A DNA stretch of 64,000 nucleotides from Kryptolebias marmoratus. Lineage: Eukaryota > Chordata > Actinopteri > Cyprinodontiformes > Rivulidae. The notes under the pieces were generated by a model. It ran no database searches. It was not told the origin of the DNA and worked only from the letters and a program-made list of their open reading frames with translations. Below, in pieces: positions 1 through 12,400 of the stretch. The position numbers were made by a program, and so were the translations under genes. Within the stretch, counting starts at the first letter, position 1, and each line of letters opens with the position of its first letter. The stretch spans positions 7,788,275 through 7,852,274 of the forward strand of contig NC_051436.1 in NCBI RefSeq assembly GCF_001649575.2, given 5' to 3'.

Positions 1-336
1 ATCAGACCACCTCCATCCATCATTAGGGTCCACTATCTGTTCTCACCGGGATTAGTTTCATTCATTCTCCTCCTCCACCTTTTCCCACTTTCTCCTCACG
101 GCCCCCTTGTCTTTTATCCTCACCTCTCTATATCCCCCCTCCCTCCCTCCCTCTCTCTTCCACTCACTCCTTCTCCCCCACTCGCTCCCTCTCTGACTTG
201 TGCCGGTTTCTAATCAGAGCCACAGATGCAGGGCTCTTAAGTGGAGTTAAATGGCCTGCTGACGGTGTTGCACACTGAGGCTTTTAGTCGGCGGCGGCGG
301 CCATGGGCAGCCTGTGACCTGCGCGACATGTTGACT

Positions 337-436
337 ATGAACTTGGAGGGACTGGAAATGATCGCTGTGCTGGTAGTTGTTGTCCTGTTTGTCAAGGTGC
401 TGGAGCAGTTTGGTTTGTTAGAAGCCGGCTATGACG
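337..436 (+). CDS. kcnip4: kcnip4 alternative first coding exon 1a (KChIP4a-type)
   Basis: Encodes [12 protein letters not shown] followed by a Val/Leu/Phe-rich stretch and ends at Tyr-Asp plus one base. The donor is gtaagg at 437, phase 1, which joins the acceptor at 31811. In mammals this N-terminus is the transmembrane segment and Kv-inactivation suppressor region of KChIP4a. A CT-rich tract (about 100-190) and a CGG-rich leader (290-305) precede it, consistent with a nearby promoter and 5' UTR, though no TATA box is evident. ATG 328 is in frame and usable, so the exact start rests on family convention. Confidence 0.88.
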
Positions 437-3400
437 GTAAGGAAACACTTTTGGGGCTGATTTCTTCAGCTACTTGTTGCAGATCAGGTTGTTGGGCAGC
501 TGACTGAATTTAACTCGTTAAAAATGTGTCTTTAGCCATTTCCTTGTTTCAAGAATCAAATCTAATAAAATATGTCTTTTTATTGGTTAAAAATGTAATA
601 ACTTCTTAGAAGTTTCACTACTTTTAAGATGCTCACTGTAAATATGAGTTTGAGAAGGATTAAGCTAGGAAACATTTCATGCATTCTAAAGATTTTTAAT
701 CCGTCAGCTACCAAACTGAACTCAGCCTCTACAAGTAATTTTAATTTGATTAAATTTTGTCTCCCTGAGTCACCTGACTTTGCTGCCTATTACCTCAGCA
801 GTTAAAATGACTCATGCATTACACACACGACCAAGTACTAGGATTTAACATCCTGCTTTTTAATGCTCCCATTATTTCAGCCTCACATTTTAACTTCTGT
901 CCATTCTTCATGTGGTCTCCAGCTCCACTCGATGGCTGCTTATTTAAACAAAATTGATTTGTTTGAGAACGTTTGCATCATCTGTGGGTTGGATAACTTG
1001 TTTATTCAGATCAGAGTCAGACAGCTGAGGACCAAATGTCATTCTGCAGCAGCTGGAACCATGAAAACCTAAAAACGAGCACAAAGCTGACACAGTTTCT
1101 CTAGTTTGTCCAATTCTATTTAGCCTTTTTCATTTGAAGCAGTGTGCAGTGCACTCAGGGATATTTTTAATTTAAGGGATTAAAAGTTTGGACAAAGTTA
1201 CTGTGCATAAAGTTGTTGGTTTATTCCTGCTTCTTTAAACTGCAGTAACTGTGAAAATGCTTTTGCTTCATGAAGAGTTTTTTTTAGTTTTGTTTTAGTG
1301 TCTTCTTTCCCCTCTGTGTAGCTTAGCAGGGAGCAATAACTGAAGCAGCGCCCACTGGAGATTTGTCGAGGTGCCACACTGAATCTTCCTCACCAACGTG
1401 TGAATCTAATATTTAGTATTTGGGTCTCTCCACTCCTGAAGACCACCTGTTATTTACAAGATCTGCTTTCTGTTCGGGCTGCCAAGCTGTTTGCCTTATG
1501 GCTGGGCTTTCAGAGGCGAGAGGCACACCAACCTCCTCCAAACAAAACTCTGTGCTACTTGTTTTAAAATGAAACCTTTTTTGTTTCTATATATTTATTG
1601 ACTTTTCAGTGCTTACACTCAAAAGAAAACCTTAAAAAATTATATCTGGGGAAAGTAAGCTTTCAAGACAAGTTTGTTACGTTTTGATATTAGATTTTTC
1701 AAATTTAACTCCATTATTTCAAAATCACTTTTTGATTAACTCAGTTTTTTCGAAAAGATTTGTCTTTCTAAGAGGAAGATGTTTGTTTATTGATATGTTG
1801 ATGAGGGTTTCTCAAAGTATAAAGCGATGGTGTGCGCTATAACATGCCTGCCTTTTTGTTTTTAAAGCAAATTACAATATTGTAATTATATTTGAGTCCA
1901 TAATTATACCTGAGATGATACAATACAAAAGATACAGCGTGATACAATATAATATTGTACAATACAGATCAATACAGCACACTGGGATACAATACAATAT
2001 ATGATACAGTGATATGATTCAATATGATATGATACTATATAATTACAATACAAATACTTTATTTTCCATTTGTAAAACTTTGTTTTGGACTCAGTGCCGT
2101 CCCAATTGCTACCTTAACAAAAAAATAAACTAAAAAAATAAATAACAAAAACATATCCACAAATACAAAAATTAAGCAAGAATGCAAAACTATTTTAAAA
2201 ATAAAAATCATAAACAGGGCTGTCTGTCCTGCTGACCACACAATCCCACTGAAGCACCTAAAGTTTATTTAGAAACATGAATTCAGACAAGTTCTTTGTT
2301 TTGGAAATATGATAGATTAATTGGTCAAATTTGGTTAATTACTGTATACCAGCAGGTGCATCAGTTAGTTTGGTCAAAAATATGTGAGATTAACTTCTTT
2401 TTAAATCTTCACACAAGATGGTATGTTTTAAGACAAAACACCTAGTTGTGCACGTTTTAACGAGAGTCATTTCCAAATTTAGACCAAGAAGCCTCGACCT
2501 TCCACACAAACTTGTAAGGTTGATCATTACTCTGCGGTCTTCTTTTCCTTGATGGCTTTTCGGATAAAAATAGACTTGAAACACAGCCTGACGCAAATGG
2601 CTCTTTTCATTGTGTGTGCTCCTCTTTAACGTTGTGACAGTGAGTGACAGTGGTGTGCCAGCAGTTCACTGGGATGTGACAGCTGACAAGGGCAGTAAAT
2701 TATCCTGCTGAAGGTGTGGCTTTTATTCACACTCGCATCGGAACAAGCAGTTTGAACAAAAGAAAAAAAAAAGAGATGAAAACTGCACTATCATCAGGTT
2801 TATCTCATCTAAATTACCTTCTTTAGATAAAACAACAATTCTTTACAGTGCAGGGCTGCAAGGAGGAAGCCACTGATGTCAAAAAACTAAAAGAAAAAGT
2901 GGATAATCTAGAGAATCGTTCTTAAAAAAATGAGGACAGAGGACAACAAGTTAAAGCTTGAGGTTTACATGAAAATTGTTTTTATTTAGAGTCATGGGAT
3001 TACTCTACTGGTACTCAGATGAAAACAATCCAATTATCATAAGCTGAACAGTGGCATAAAGATAAAGAGCAAAGATAACAAAAAGGATAAGTGGTTCAAT
3101 ACAGTTTGGGCTCTAAATGGAAACAAATCTGCAATGGAGAATATTTGTGGGAACTGGAGTGGACGATAGTTGACCAATGTGGTAGTGGCTGCTTAAGCAG
3201 TGCTACTGAAGTCTCTATAGGTCCTGCTAGCAAGCAGAGGTGCAACACATAAAAAATATGTCCAGGATACTTCAAATTTTGTATTAATTTCTTGGGAAAA
3301 GGAAGAACCAAGACAACGCAGTATGCGATGCTGTTTTCAGAAACGCATAGATGGAACCATCACATTTTAAACCAGTCTTCAGCCAGGGTTAGATGTATTT

Positions 3401-6400
3401 CTCACATCTCTGTGGTTCTCCCTGAATCCATTTATTGACCAAAACTGTTTAGAGTAAGAATTTAAAGGCAAGACACAGGCTGGTGAATGTCAACCGAGAT
3501 CCTGTTTTCTTCGTTTAGCCCAGGAGTTAAAACTACTAAATTTATTTAGAGTTTGTTGGAATTTTGAGACACATCTTCACTAGAGGACCTCTGGTTTGTT
3601 GGATGTTTTGGCCACCAGACATCCTCACCCCAGGAAGGCCCAGATGAGGATGATCAGGCCTCGGTCTGTGTCCCTCAGGCAGATGGGATTGTTGAAAGGT
3701 TATGATTAGGATAAAGAAGCAGGTTGGATTTTTACACTAGAGTTAGACATTTAAGTAGATGTTTCTGTCTAGAAAGCTTGGAATAATGATCTTGCATGAT
3801 TTAGCTGCTTGAAGCCAATGGAGGTTAAAAGCAGATCATTTATTAAGACAACACCCACACAAAACAAGGAACACACTTTTTTAAAAGTCATTACATTGAA
3901 AGAGGTTACCCTAACTTGTTGCTGAAAGACTTTGGTTGAGCAGTTTATATGAAGGAACTAAACCAACATTGCAAGAACTTCCTGTTCACTGTCAGAAATG
4001 CTCTGGATGTTGGGACACATGTTTACTTGAATTAATAACTTCTGCTTACTGTAACAAGTATCTTAATGATCAAGTCGGAGCACTGTGACAGTGTTTGACA
4101 GTTCCTAATCTGAAGTGTTTCTGTTTGAAACTTTTGCCAAAATACAGCATAAATTGTCAAACATGTCAGGGAGCAAAGCTGACCGACTTACTTTCCTTTT
4201 CCATTATAATACGAATTCAATCTAAATCTAAATAATTTGCAGAAACCGATTTGAAACACAGACATTTAATCTCTGACTTAAACATTTTATTTATATGGTG
4301 AGGCATAAGAACAGGAACTTTGGTTCCCAGTAGTTCTCCTGTCTGTTCTTGCCTGTTTAACAGATTAACGTTTGAACCTTTGCAGAGCTTTGAAATCGTC
4401 TTCTTTCGAAGAGATTCACAATAGTTAGCAGATGTGCCAGCAGAGGGTGGTAAAGCTCACCCCACAAAGGCGCAGCAGTGTTTGTTGTCTTAAAAGGAAT
4501 TCTGTTTAAATGCATCAGAATAAATACACAAAATATATACCAATAAAATCATGTGTTAGATCCAGTTTAAATAACTTTAAATTTGTAATCTCATAGGACA
4601 GTTGTTAAAAATTTCACAGTAAACGGCAATGCCAAATGTTGGATGGAGTGCTTTACAAACTAAGAAATTCAGAACTGTTCCCAGTAGAAATTCACTTTAC
4701 GGCTCAATATTAAACCGGACACCGGACCGGGTCCAAATAAAGAATCTCATAAAATACATTAACATCTACACTACAATAAAGTCCAGAGCTTTAAATTTAA
4801 TAATGACAACTAAGACAGCAGAGTGGAAAAAATGGCAGCAGAGAAAAACAAACTTTAATTTTTCAGTATTTGTTGTTTTCTTTTTTATAAATGGTGTTAT
4901 CCCTTACCACCTAAACTCAGATAGCATTAGAGGTTTCTTAAAACTTTATTAAAACTATCTTTTACCCAGCTTCTGAGGAAACTACAACCCCAGATAAAAG
5001 GATATTACGTTTCACAAAGGATGCCCATCTAGCTGCCTTTTTAGCGAATCAAATACGACTCAAAACAACTTAATATTTCTGTATTTTACAGCTGAACAAT
5101 CTGACTTTGTTAAATCATTTAATCAAGACAGAAACCATGTGGGATCACAGAGTAATGACTTCAGAAAGATCTTAACTATCCATTTGAATCTTGGTGATAA
5201 ATGACTGCGTTTGCCCCAGTGCTCATCAATCTTTAACAAAAATTTGAATTGTAAAACGGTGATGCATCGTTTATCTAATCAGGTTTGAAGGCAATGTTGT
5301 TTAATGTGCTCTGCACCAGATTCGAGTGGTGTTCAGTTATAAGAGCCTGCTCACAACACTGAGAATGATTACTTCAAAGGTTTGACATATCGCAACGTAC
5401 AAAAGGTTAGAGCTAATTCAGAGCAAGTTTAAAATTACAGGTATGATGTGACTCCCATTATGTGCACCTCAGTGGTCATTAATGTCTGGAATGTAGAAAT
5501 GAGGAGATAATAAGGAAGCTTTTTGAATAGAGCAAGTTAATCAACATGACAAAATGAATCACTGCAGTGCTCTTTTTTTAAATTAGACTTTATTAGACCA
5601 ATCTGTCTCTTTTCAACATTTGTAGCCTGATTCCTATTCATAACTTTGGTAATGCACACCCTGCTGCTTTGATATTACTTTCTAAGCATTATTCAGTGAT
5701 GGGGGTCTTTAAAAATCAGCCATTTGTAAGAACTGTTAATACAAGTCTGTTTTCTCAGGCAGATATTAAACCAGTTGGTGTGGTTTATAACTTTTCATTA
5801 GGTTAAACCTTGTTAGAGATGTTTCTACAAGCCTTGGCCCTACTGTGTCATTAATCACAGCAATAAGGGAGCAACTTGTGAGCGAGTCTCAGAAAACTGA
5901 ATGTGTTGGGGGTTTCCTGCAGGAGCACTTGGATAAGAGGCTGAAAAAAAAGCTTTTGAGCTGTGTGTGAAGGAAGAAGCTGTGCTGTTTGTGTTATTTG
6001 GGCAAAGCAATATGATCAATAGGGTTTGAATGCACCACTGGAAACAGGAGATCATGAATACATTATGAGTCTCTCATCAACGAGTGATGCACAGAATTAG
6101 AAAAAACGTGACTACAATATTGCTGAGTATCGTGATGACAATATCAGTTAGAATGAATCCAAATTTATCACATTTATTTCTTTTCATCATCATTGTTATG
6201 ATTTATTGCAGTCCTTTTCAGTATTGATAATGCAAATATTATTGCAATGACAATAATTTTTTGGATATATCGTGCAGCGCTGATATCAACCAGCTAGAAA
6301 CAAGAGCTAATCTTACAAAAATCTTTCAATTCAGCTTGTCTAATCAGAAGAATAGAACATAAAATCCTACCTCGTTTCCACATTCAACACTTATGTACTG

Positions 6401-9400
6401 TAAGTGTTGTTTAGAGCTGAATTTGAATTCAAGATGGCTGCTACATGTAATTGAGACTTAACAACACAAAAATGGCTAAAAAACTACAGATATCGAGCTA
6501 AAATTTGATGAGGTAGACTTGTAAGAATGAGCTCACTGGAAATGCAGACTAATTGAACATGTCTGCTGTTTTCTCTTCTCCACGTTTGTGCAAAAATCTC
6601 ACATATTTTTGCCACCTCCCAATATAACACAATGCCTGCTTACAGTCTGTGTCACACAAATATATGGTGCCAAGATTTTTTTTTCTTTCAAGTTTTAGTG
6701 TTATTGAAACTCAAACTCTTATGACTGTGCATAAAATTATATTATTGAAGCTCTGATTTTGAATAATTAATTGAGCTTCCCCTTCTAAGAAATTTGTAAG
6801 ATTTATGTTCTTGGAATTATTCGAACACTGGTGTGGTATTTACTTTTTTTTTTTCTTAAGTGTTTTTTTTTTTCATTGGTTTTAAAGTTTTTACTTTGAG
6901 ATTTTGTATTCGTTCTGAATATTTCCCATTTTCTATGTCTGATTGATGTCCTGCAGCTTTGACACAATCCCTAACTGTAAATATGAAATTTATTTTATTG
7001 GAATGCTGATTAATTTAAAACACTGCTGCTTTTAAGAACACAAACCGTTTTATGCCCACGTTTATAACCACCTGTATTGATTTCCTCTTGTCAGCTGAAC
7101 AGGCCTCAGCATATTTCATCTGTGGACGGCGGCTCCACTCGTCCCGTTTTCTCTGCCATTTTGTTTCACCTTTGTTCTCTTCCTTTTTAACTGTCCCTGC
7201 TATTGTCTGCTTTTCACTGACTTTTGCACTTAAAGGTTAAAGGATGACTGGCACTTGGCTGTTTTTTTAAGGGTAGTGCACCATAAATCACATGACGAGC
7301 TGTCTGTGCTAAAATAAATCCATGTCCCACTCTTTGTCTCGACGTATTGTCCACACAGACAGCCCGGCTGCAGTTAATATGGCCAAGACAGAAAGAAAAG
7401 CAGGTCAATGTTATCTGCTCCAGCACACTGTCCTGGACTTTGTGTTACTGTCCATTTGACAACAGCGGTGCCTTTTCCCTTTTATACTTGAACTAATCGG
7501 CAAAGATTATACAAATTGATTTGAACCTATAGGGAGAAAGCTGCCATTTCACTTTAAACATCAGTAAAGTTAAAATCTATGTTGTTCTTAGGAAATTTTG
7601 ACCTTGTAGCTGATGTCTTCCGATTTTGTTTTCAATGTGCTTCTCTTCCATCAACTGTGTTGCTGGAGATTGGTCAGGTTGCCAAAAGAAAAAGAACTGA
7701 GCACTGCCTTGGCTTAAATAGCTGTTAAGATGGTTAAAGGTGATTTATTTCCAACTTCATTAGTACAATGGCATCACAAATATCTTTTTGGTATTTTCGA
7801 CAAAGGATTAATATTACCATATTTTTTGTTTTATGCTGGTTGACTTGCACAACTGTTTCACTTTTTTTTTCTTCTTAATCTTATGAATTTAGTCAATGGA
7901 AAATTCTGACTGGAGGAAAAGGAAAGTACAGCCCACGTGCTTGTTGCCCATTCAGCCTTGAATAATGAGACATCTGTTCTGGTTTGGATTCAGAAAAGGA
8001 CCAAAATAAAATCCACAGGAGACAATGTTGATGAACAAAAGGTCAGCTTGCATGACATGGAAAAAACAGCAGAAATTGGTAATGCTGATGGGATAGTTTC
8101 GGTAGCTTGAGTATTTGATCAAATACAGACTTTAAAGGAAATTAGCACTGAATGAAGGAAAGTATATCGCCTGGCATTTTTCATGCCAGTTTTAAGCTGA
8201 AATCATCTTATGATGAGAAATGATTGAATTATATCTGTTTTAGTCAAACCTTGTTAAGCCAATTTATTGTGAAAGGTTCTTAATCTGTGTGTTGAAGATG
8301 AGTCTCAGCTACTACCACATGAGCTTTGTCTGTAAAATTATAGCTGAGTTATAGCCATTTTTGTGTTTCCATAGCTAACTTGAATCAGTTTCACTCTACT
8401 TTCATTAAAATCCATCGAGAGGTTCATGAGATATTTTGCTAACAGACAGAGTTGACTCTGATGGTTAATGGCAAAGTTTTAAATGCAGATATTGATCAGT
8501 TAGCTCTTGGAGCATAGGTTGGTGATCACTCTCAGCCATTACCACACCTGCCATTTTTGTGTTTCCAAAGGTCAGTTGGCTGTGGCAGCCATATTGAATT
8601 GGGTTGACTCCAAAAAGGTAATCGGTTGTAGATGTATACCCAATGATTACTTTGAGAGTTTCATTAAAATGTGCCCAGTGGTTCATGAGATATTTTGCTC
8701 TGAGGTGGAAGGCCCTTTCACCTATGGCAGAAGGTGATAATTAACAATGAGTCAAGATTTTTCCACAGTACTAAATCCAATTTTTGATAACACATGTAAA
8801 AAAAATAAGATAAAAAGAATGAATATGACTGCATCTAGGCATCTTGGATAACATTTAGATTACAGAAAAAGACGAGCTGAAACAGTCAAATCATGCATGT
8901 AATAAACTTCTTTCAGATGTCTTTATGTTGAAGAGCTGCAAATTTCCATGAAAGCATGTTTGTGTACAAGCTGTTGTAGACATGAGCCAAATTCCACAAA
9001 TAACTCCTCTGACTCTGCTTCGCCTCACGGCACTCCATGGTTGATTGCCCATACGGTTTCACTGAGGGTTGCATTGGTTCACAGCTCATAATTGCCTTCC
9101 CCTTTCATAGGCACTACCACGGCAAATATGACAGCCTCATTTATTGTACCTAGGAAAACACAAGCCAAACGCTAATGCTGCTTTGCACGCCTGAGCAAAT
9201 CCCTACAGGTGTCACCTAATTATATCACACACGTTTAACTTAAGCTGATGTGCAAGCAACGGGGCATCCTCATCTTTGCCTCGTGGCCCATCCATAGATC
9301 GGCGTCATTTTGATTGATGAGAGTTACGTCAAAGCTGCTTTCCTTTTCTGTCGCTCCTGTACCTCCACAGACTTCCACTGTATGCTTCAAGGAAGATAAC

Positions 9401-12400
9401 ACTTGTTCAGTTCTTAATGGAAATGTTGTTCTGGGGCTGTGTTTGGTGTGTGTGTGTATACAGTTGCTGTGTGGAACAAAAAAGTTAATAAAACTCCGGC
9501 GGTTATTACATTCTTAAAGATTTGTCTACAAGACTTATGCTCCTGTGGTGTTTGATTCGGTTTTTTATCTCAATTTTCTGCTCTGTTTACTTTATAGTTT
9601 TAAAGGCTGTTGAAGGGAAGAATAAACACATCCCCCTATTATTCTCCACACAAGAAATCATTTTAGGTTTGTTTGCATGTAAAATATGGATTTTCACTTG
9701 TTTTCTGTAATTGTTGTGTTTAATGCACCATCTGGTTCAGACAAGGCTGATTTATTGACCTGCACTTTTCATTTTCTCTCTGGTCACTCTGTCTAGACAA
9801 AATACCACTCTCCAGCCACTTTATTAGGTACATTTGTTCAATTACTTGTTAACACAAATAGCTAATCAGCGAATCACATGGCAGCAATTCAATGCATTTA
9901 GGTATCTAGCCGTAGTGAAGACTAATTCCTGAAGTTCAACCAGAGGAATAAAATGCAGGTTTAAGTGACTTTGAAAATGTCAAATGGTGTTACTCAGACC
10001 AGTCCATCTGTCACCAACAACCATGTCATGCTCAAAGACACACACACACACACACACACACACATAAATATATAGAGAGAGATAGCTGGATGGAGAAAGT
10101 CATAAATACATATATAGAGATATGTGAAATTATGCAAAATTTACATGTGAAAGCAATAACAAAATGCATATCATTTTAGAATCCGCTGGTGCAAAATACC
10201 AAGGTAAAACCATTAACATTAACTCCTAACATGTACATTCTGAAGCGTTCATCTCTAAATCTTAGAAAAGTTGATTTTCATAATAATTTTGCAAGGCCAA
10301 TTTAGAAAAGTTTTCAAGATGGTTCTGTGTAAATGGAGCAGCTTACTGAAATGTCCTTTGTCCCAGTTCAGTATGGGAACAGAAGGGATTAATAAATCTT
10401 TTGCACAAAAACTGTAACTTCTTGAGCTTCTCTGAAAAACACAAGTTCATAAATATACAAGAAGCAGACAAAGAACAAGTCTTTGAATAATAACACACTG
10501 ACCGACCTACATGAGCATAAAACAAGCATTACTGAGTCGGAAATTTAGAAATGGAGCTAAATCTCAGAGCTCCTTGTTAGTTTATTCAGAGCACGGATGC
10601 ATCGTGAAGATATGAATTAGTGTCCCACGCTAATTCCACTTCACATGGTCAGGAGTTAATTAAGAGATAATATTTCTATGTAAAACATCATCCTTTGATT
10701 TAAAGATATTCTTTTTAAAAAGCTTGAATAACCCCACTGATTTCACTCCATATGCTGCTGAACAATGAGCAGCAGTAATCCACTGAATGTAAATAAATGT
10801 GCATTTGTTTGCTAGTTTTTCCACCACGGCACCATTAATCACAGAGCAAATTGAGTGAGCGGTGAGTTACGATTCCTTTCACGGAGCTGAAATAATATCC
10901 TGCAGTGATGATTGCAGCTAAAGGTGGGTTTGTGTGCTTCCACAGGTGATGTATGGCTGGCTTTTTCTGCCATGGAAGCAAAGTTTGGGAAAACAGACCA
11001 GTCAAAATAATTAGGGTGCAGAGATATTGTGTTTCCGGCTGCAGAGAACTTCTTCTTTTTTACATTTTTTTTTTTTTTTTTTAGAATAAAACTGTTTAAG
11101 TTCTTAGTTTTTAAAAACCTTTTATGAAAATGTCATAGTGAATAGAAACTAAGACATTGAAGGCCAGCAGATGGTGGTGTCCTCACTTATTTGTTCCAAG
11201 TCCTAAATACATAATTTAGCCTCTCTCATACAAACATTGCTGTCTCACTCATGTAAAAATGTTTACTTAAACTTTTAATAAGTCAACAACATTTTCTCAA
11301 TTTTTACAATTTCACATTTAAACACCAAAAGGCAACTGTGCTCCTAAATTCTTTGTTTTTCTTTTAAATTAAATCCTTTGCATTTAAAGGTTTTACTTTT
11401 GTTGTTTTATCTGATTTTTAAAGGAAAAATTTACTGGATGGATTTCAATGAAACTTTCAGAAAGTAATTATTGGATGGACAACTGATTAACTTTTGGAGT
11501 CAACCCAAGTTAATATGGATGCTGCAGCTAATCAATCTCAGTCAACTTAAAAATAGTTAGCAGTCAATTTTACAGAAATTGAGCTACATGTCGGACTAGC
11601 TGAGAGTCATCCCCAGCGCATACTCCGAGCATTATCAGATGTCATGACATCTTGCAATATTAATATTTTCAACGTTTGATCAAAGAGACTAACTCTTTTG
11701 AATCTCAACACGAGCTGAGGTTAAAAGACAAAATATATGCCTTTGAGGAATGCCAGGCCTCTAATTGTATATGTGGTGATTTATTTTGTTACTTTAACCT
11801 TTTTTCACCTCATGAAATAGCTTTTAAAATGCCACATTAGCATTTAATGTAGTTTTTGACCTGTGAGAAGTTTGTTGTTTATTCTGGAGGTAACTTGCTT
11901 ATAAAGCAGTTTTGGCTCGCTCGTGTTCCTGAACAAAATTATGTTTCCCTCACTTATTTCTTCCTTCAGTCCTTTCTGCAGCCTTTTGTTAATAAAACTC
12001 TGTATGTGATGCCTTTTAAATCCATTGACACATTAGGGGCTGTCTTTCAGTTCTGTTTTTACATGGAAGAAGTTGATATTTACATGTAGAGAGCAGTTGT
12101 GCATCTCCCAGCCCCACAACTCCCCTCCGCCTCTCTCCGCTGCCCTCCCTCCTCCCTCCCTCAGACCCACCCTCGCTCTCATCTTCCCTCCCTTTACATC
12201 GCACAGAAGCAGTCTGTTTGAAAGAGCGAGAGAACGCCACAAACTATCAGACAACTGGATTCTCCACAGCTGTGAGGAAGAACAAAAAGGAAGGAGTTGA
12301 GTTCGAATGTGGACTTTAACCCCCCCTTTTTTAAGTTTTTTTGTTTTTTTTTTACTTTTTACAAGATTTTTAATGACGTTAAGTGTCTGACAAACCTGAG

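Noticed and set aside
8465..8737. Overlapping ORFs on both strands near 8.5-8.7 kb
   Set aside because: They lie wholly inside a dimeric-family repeat copy.
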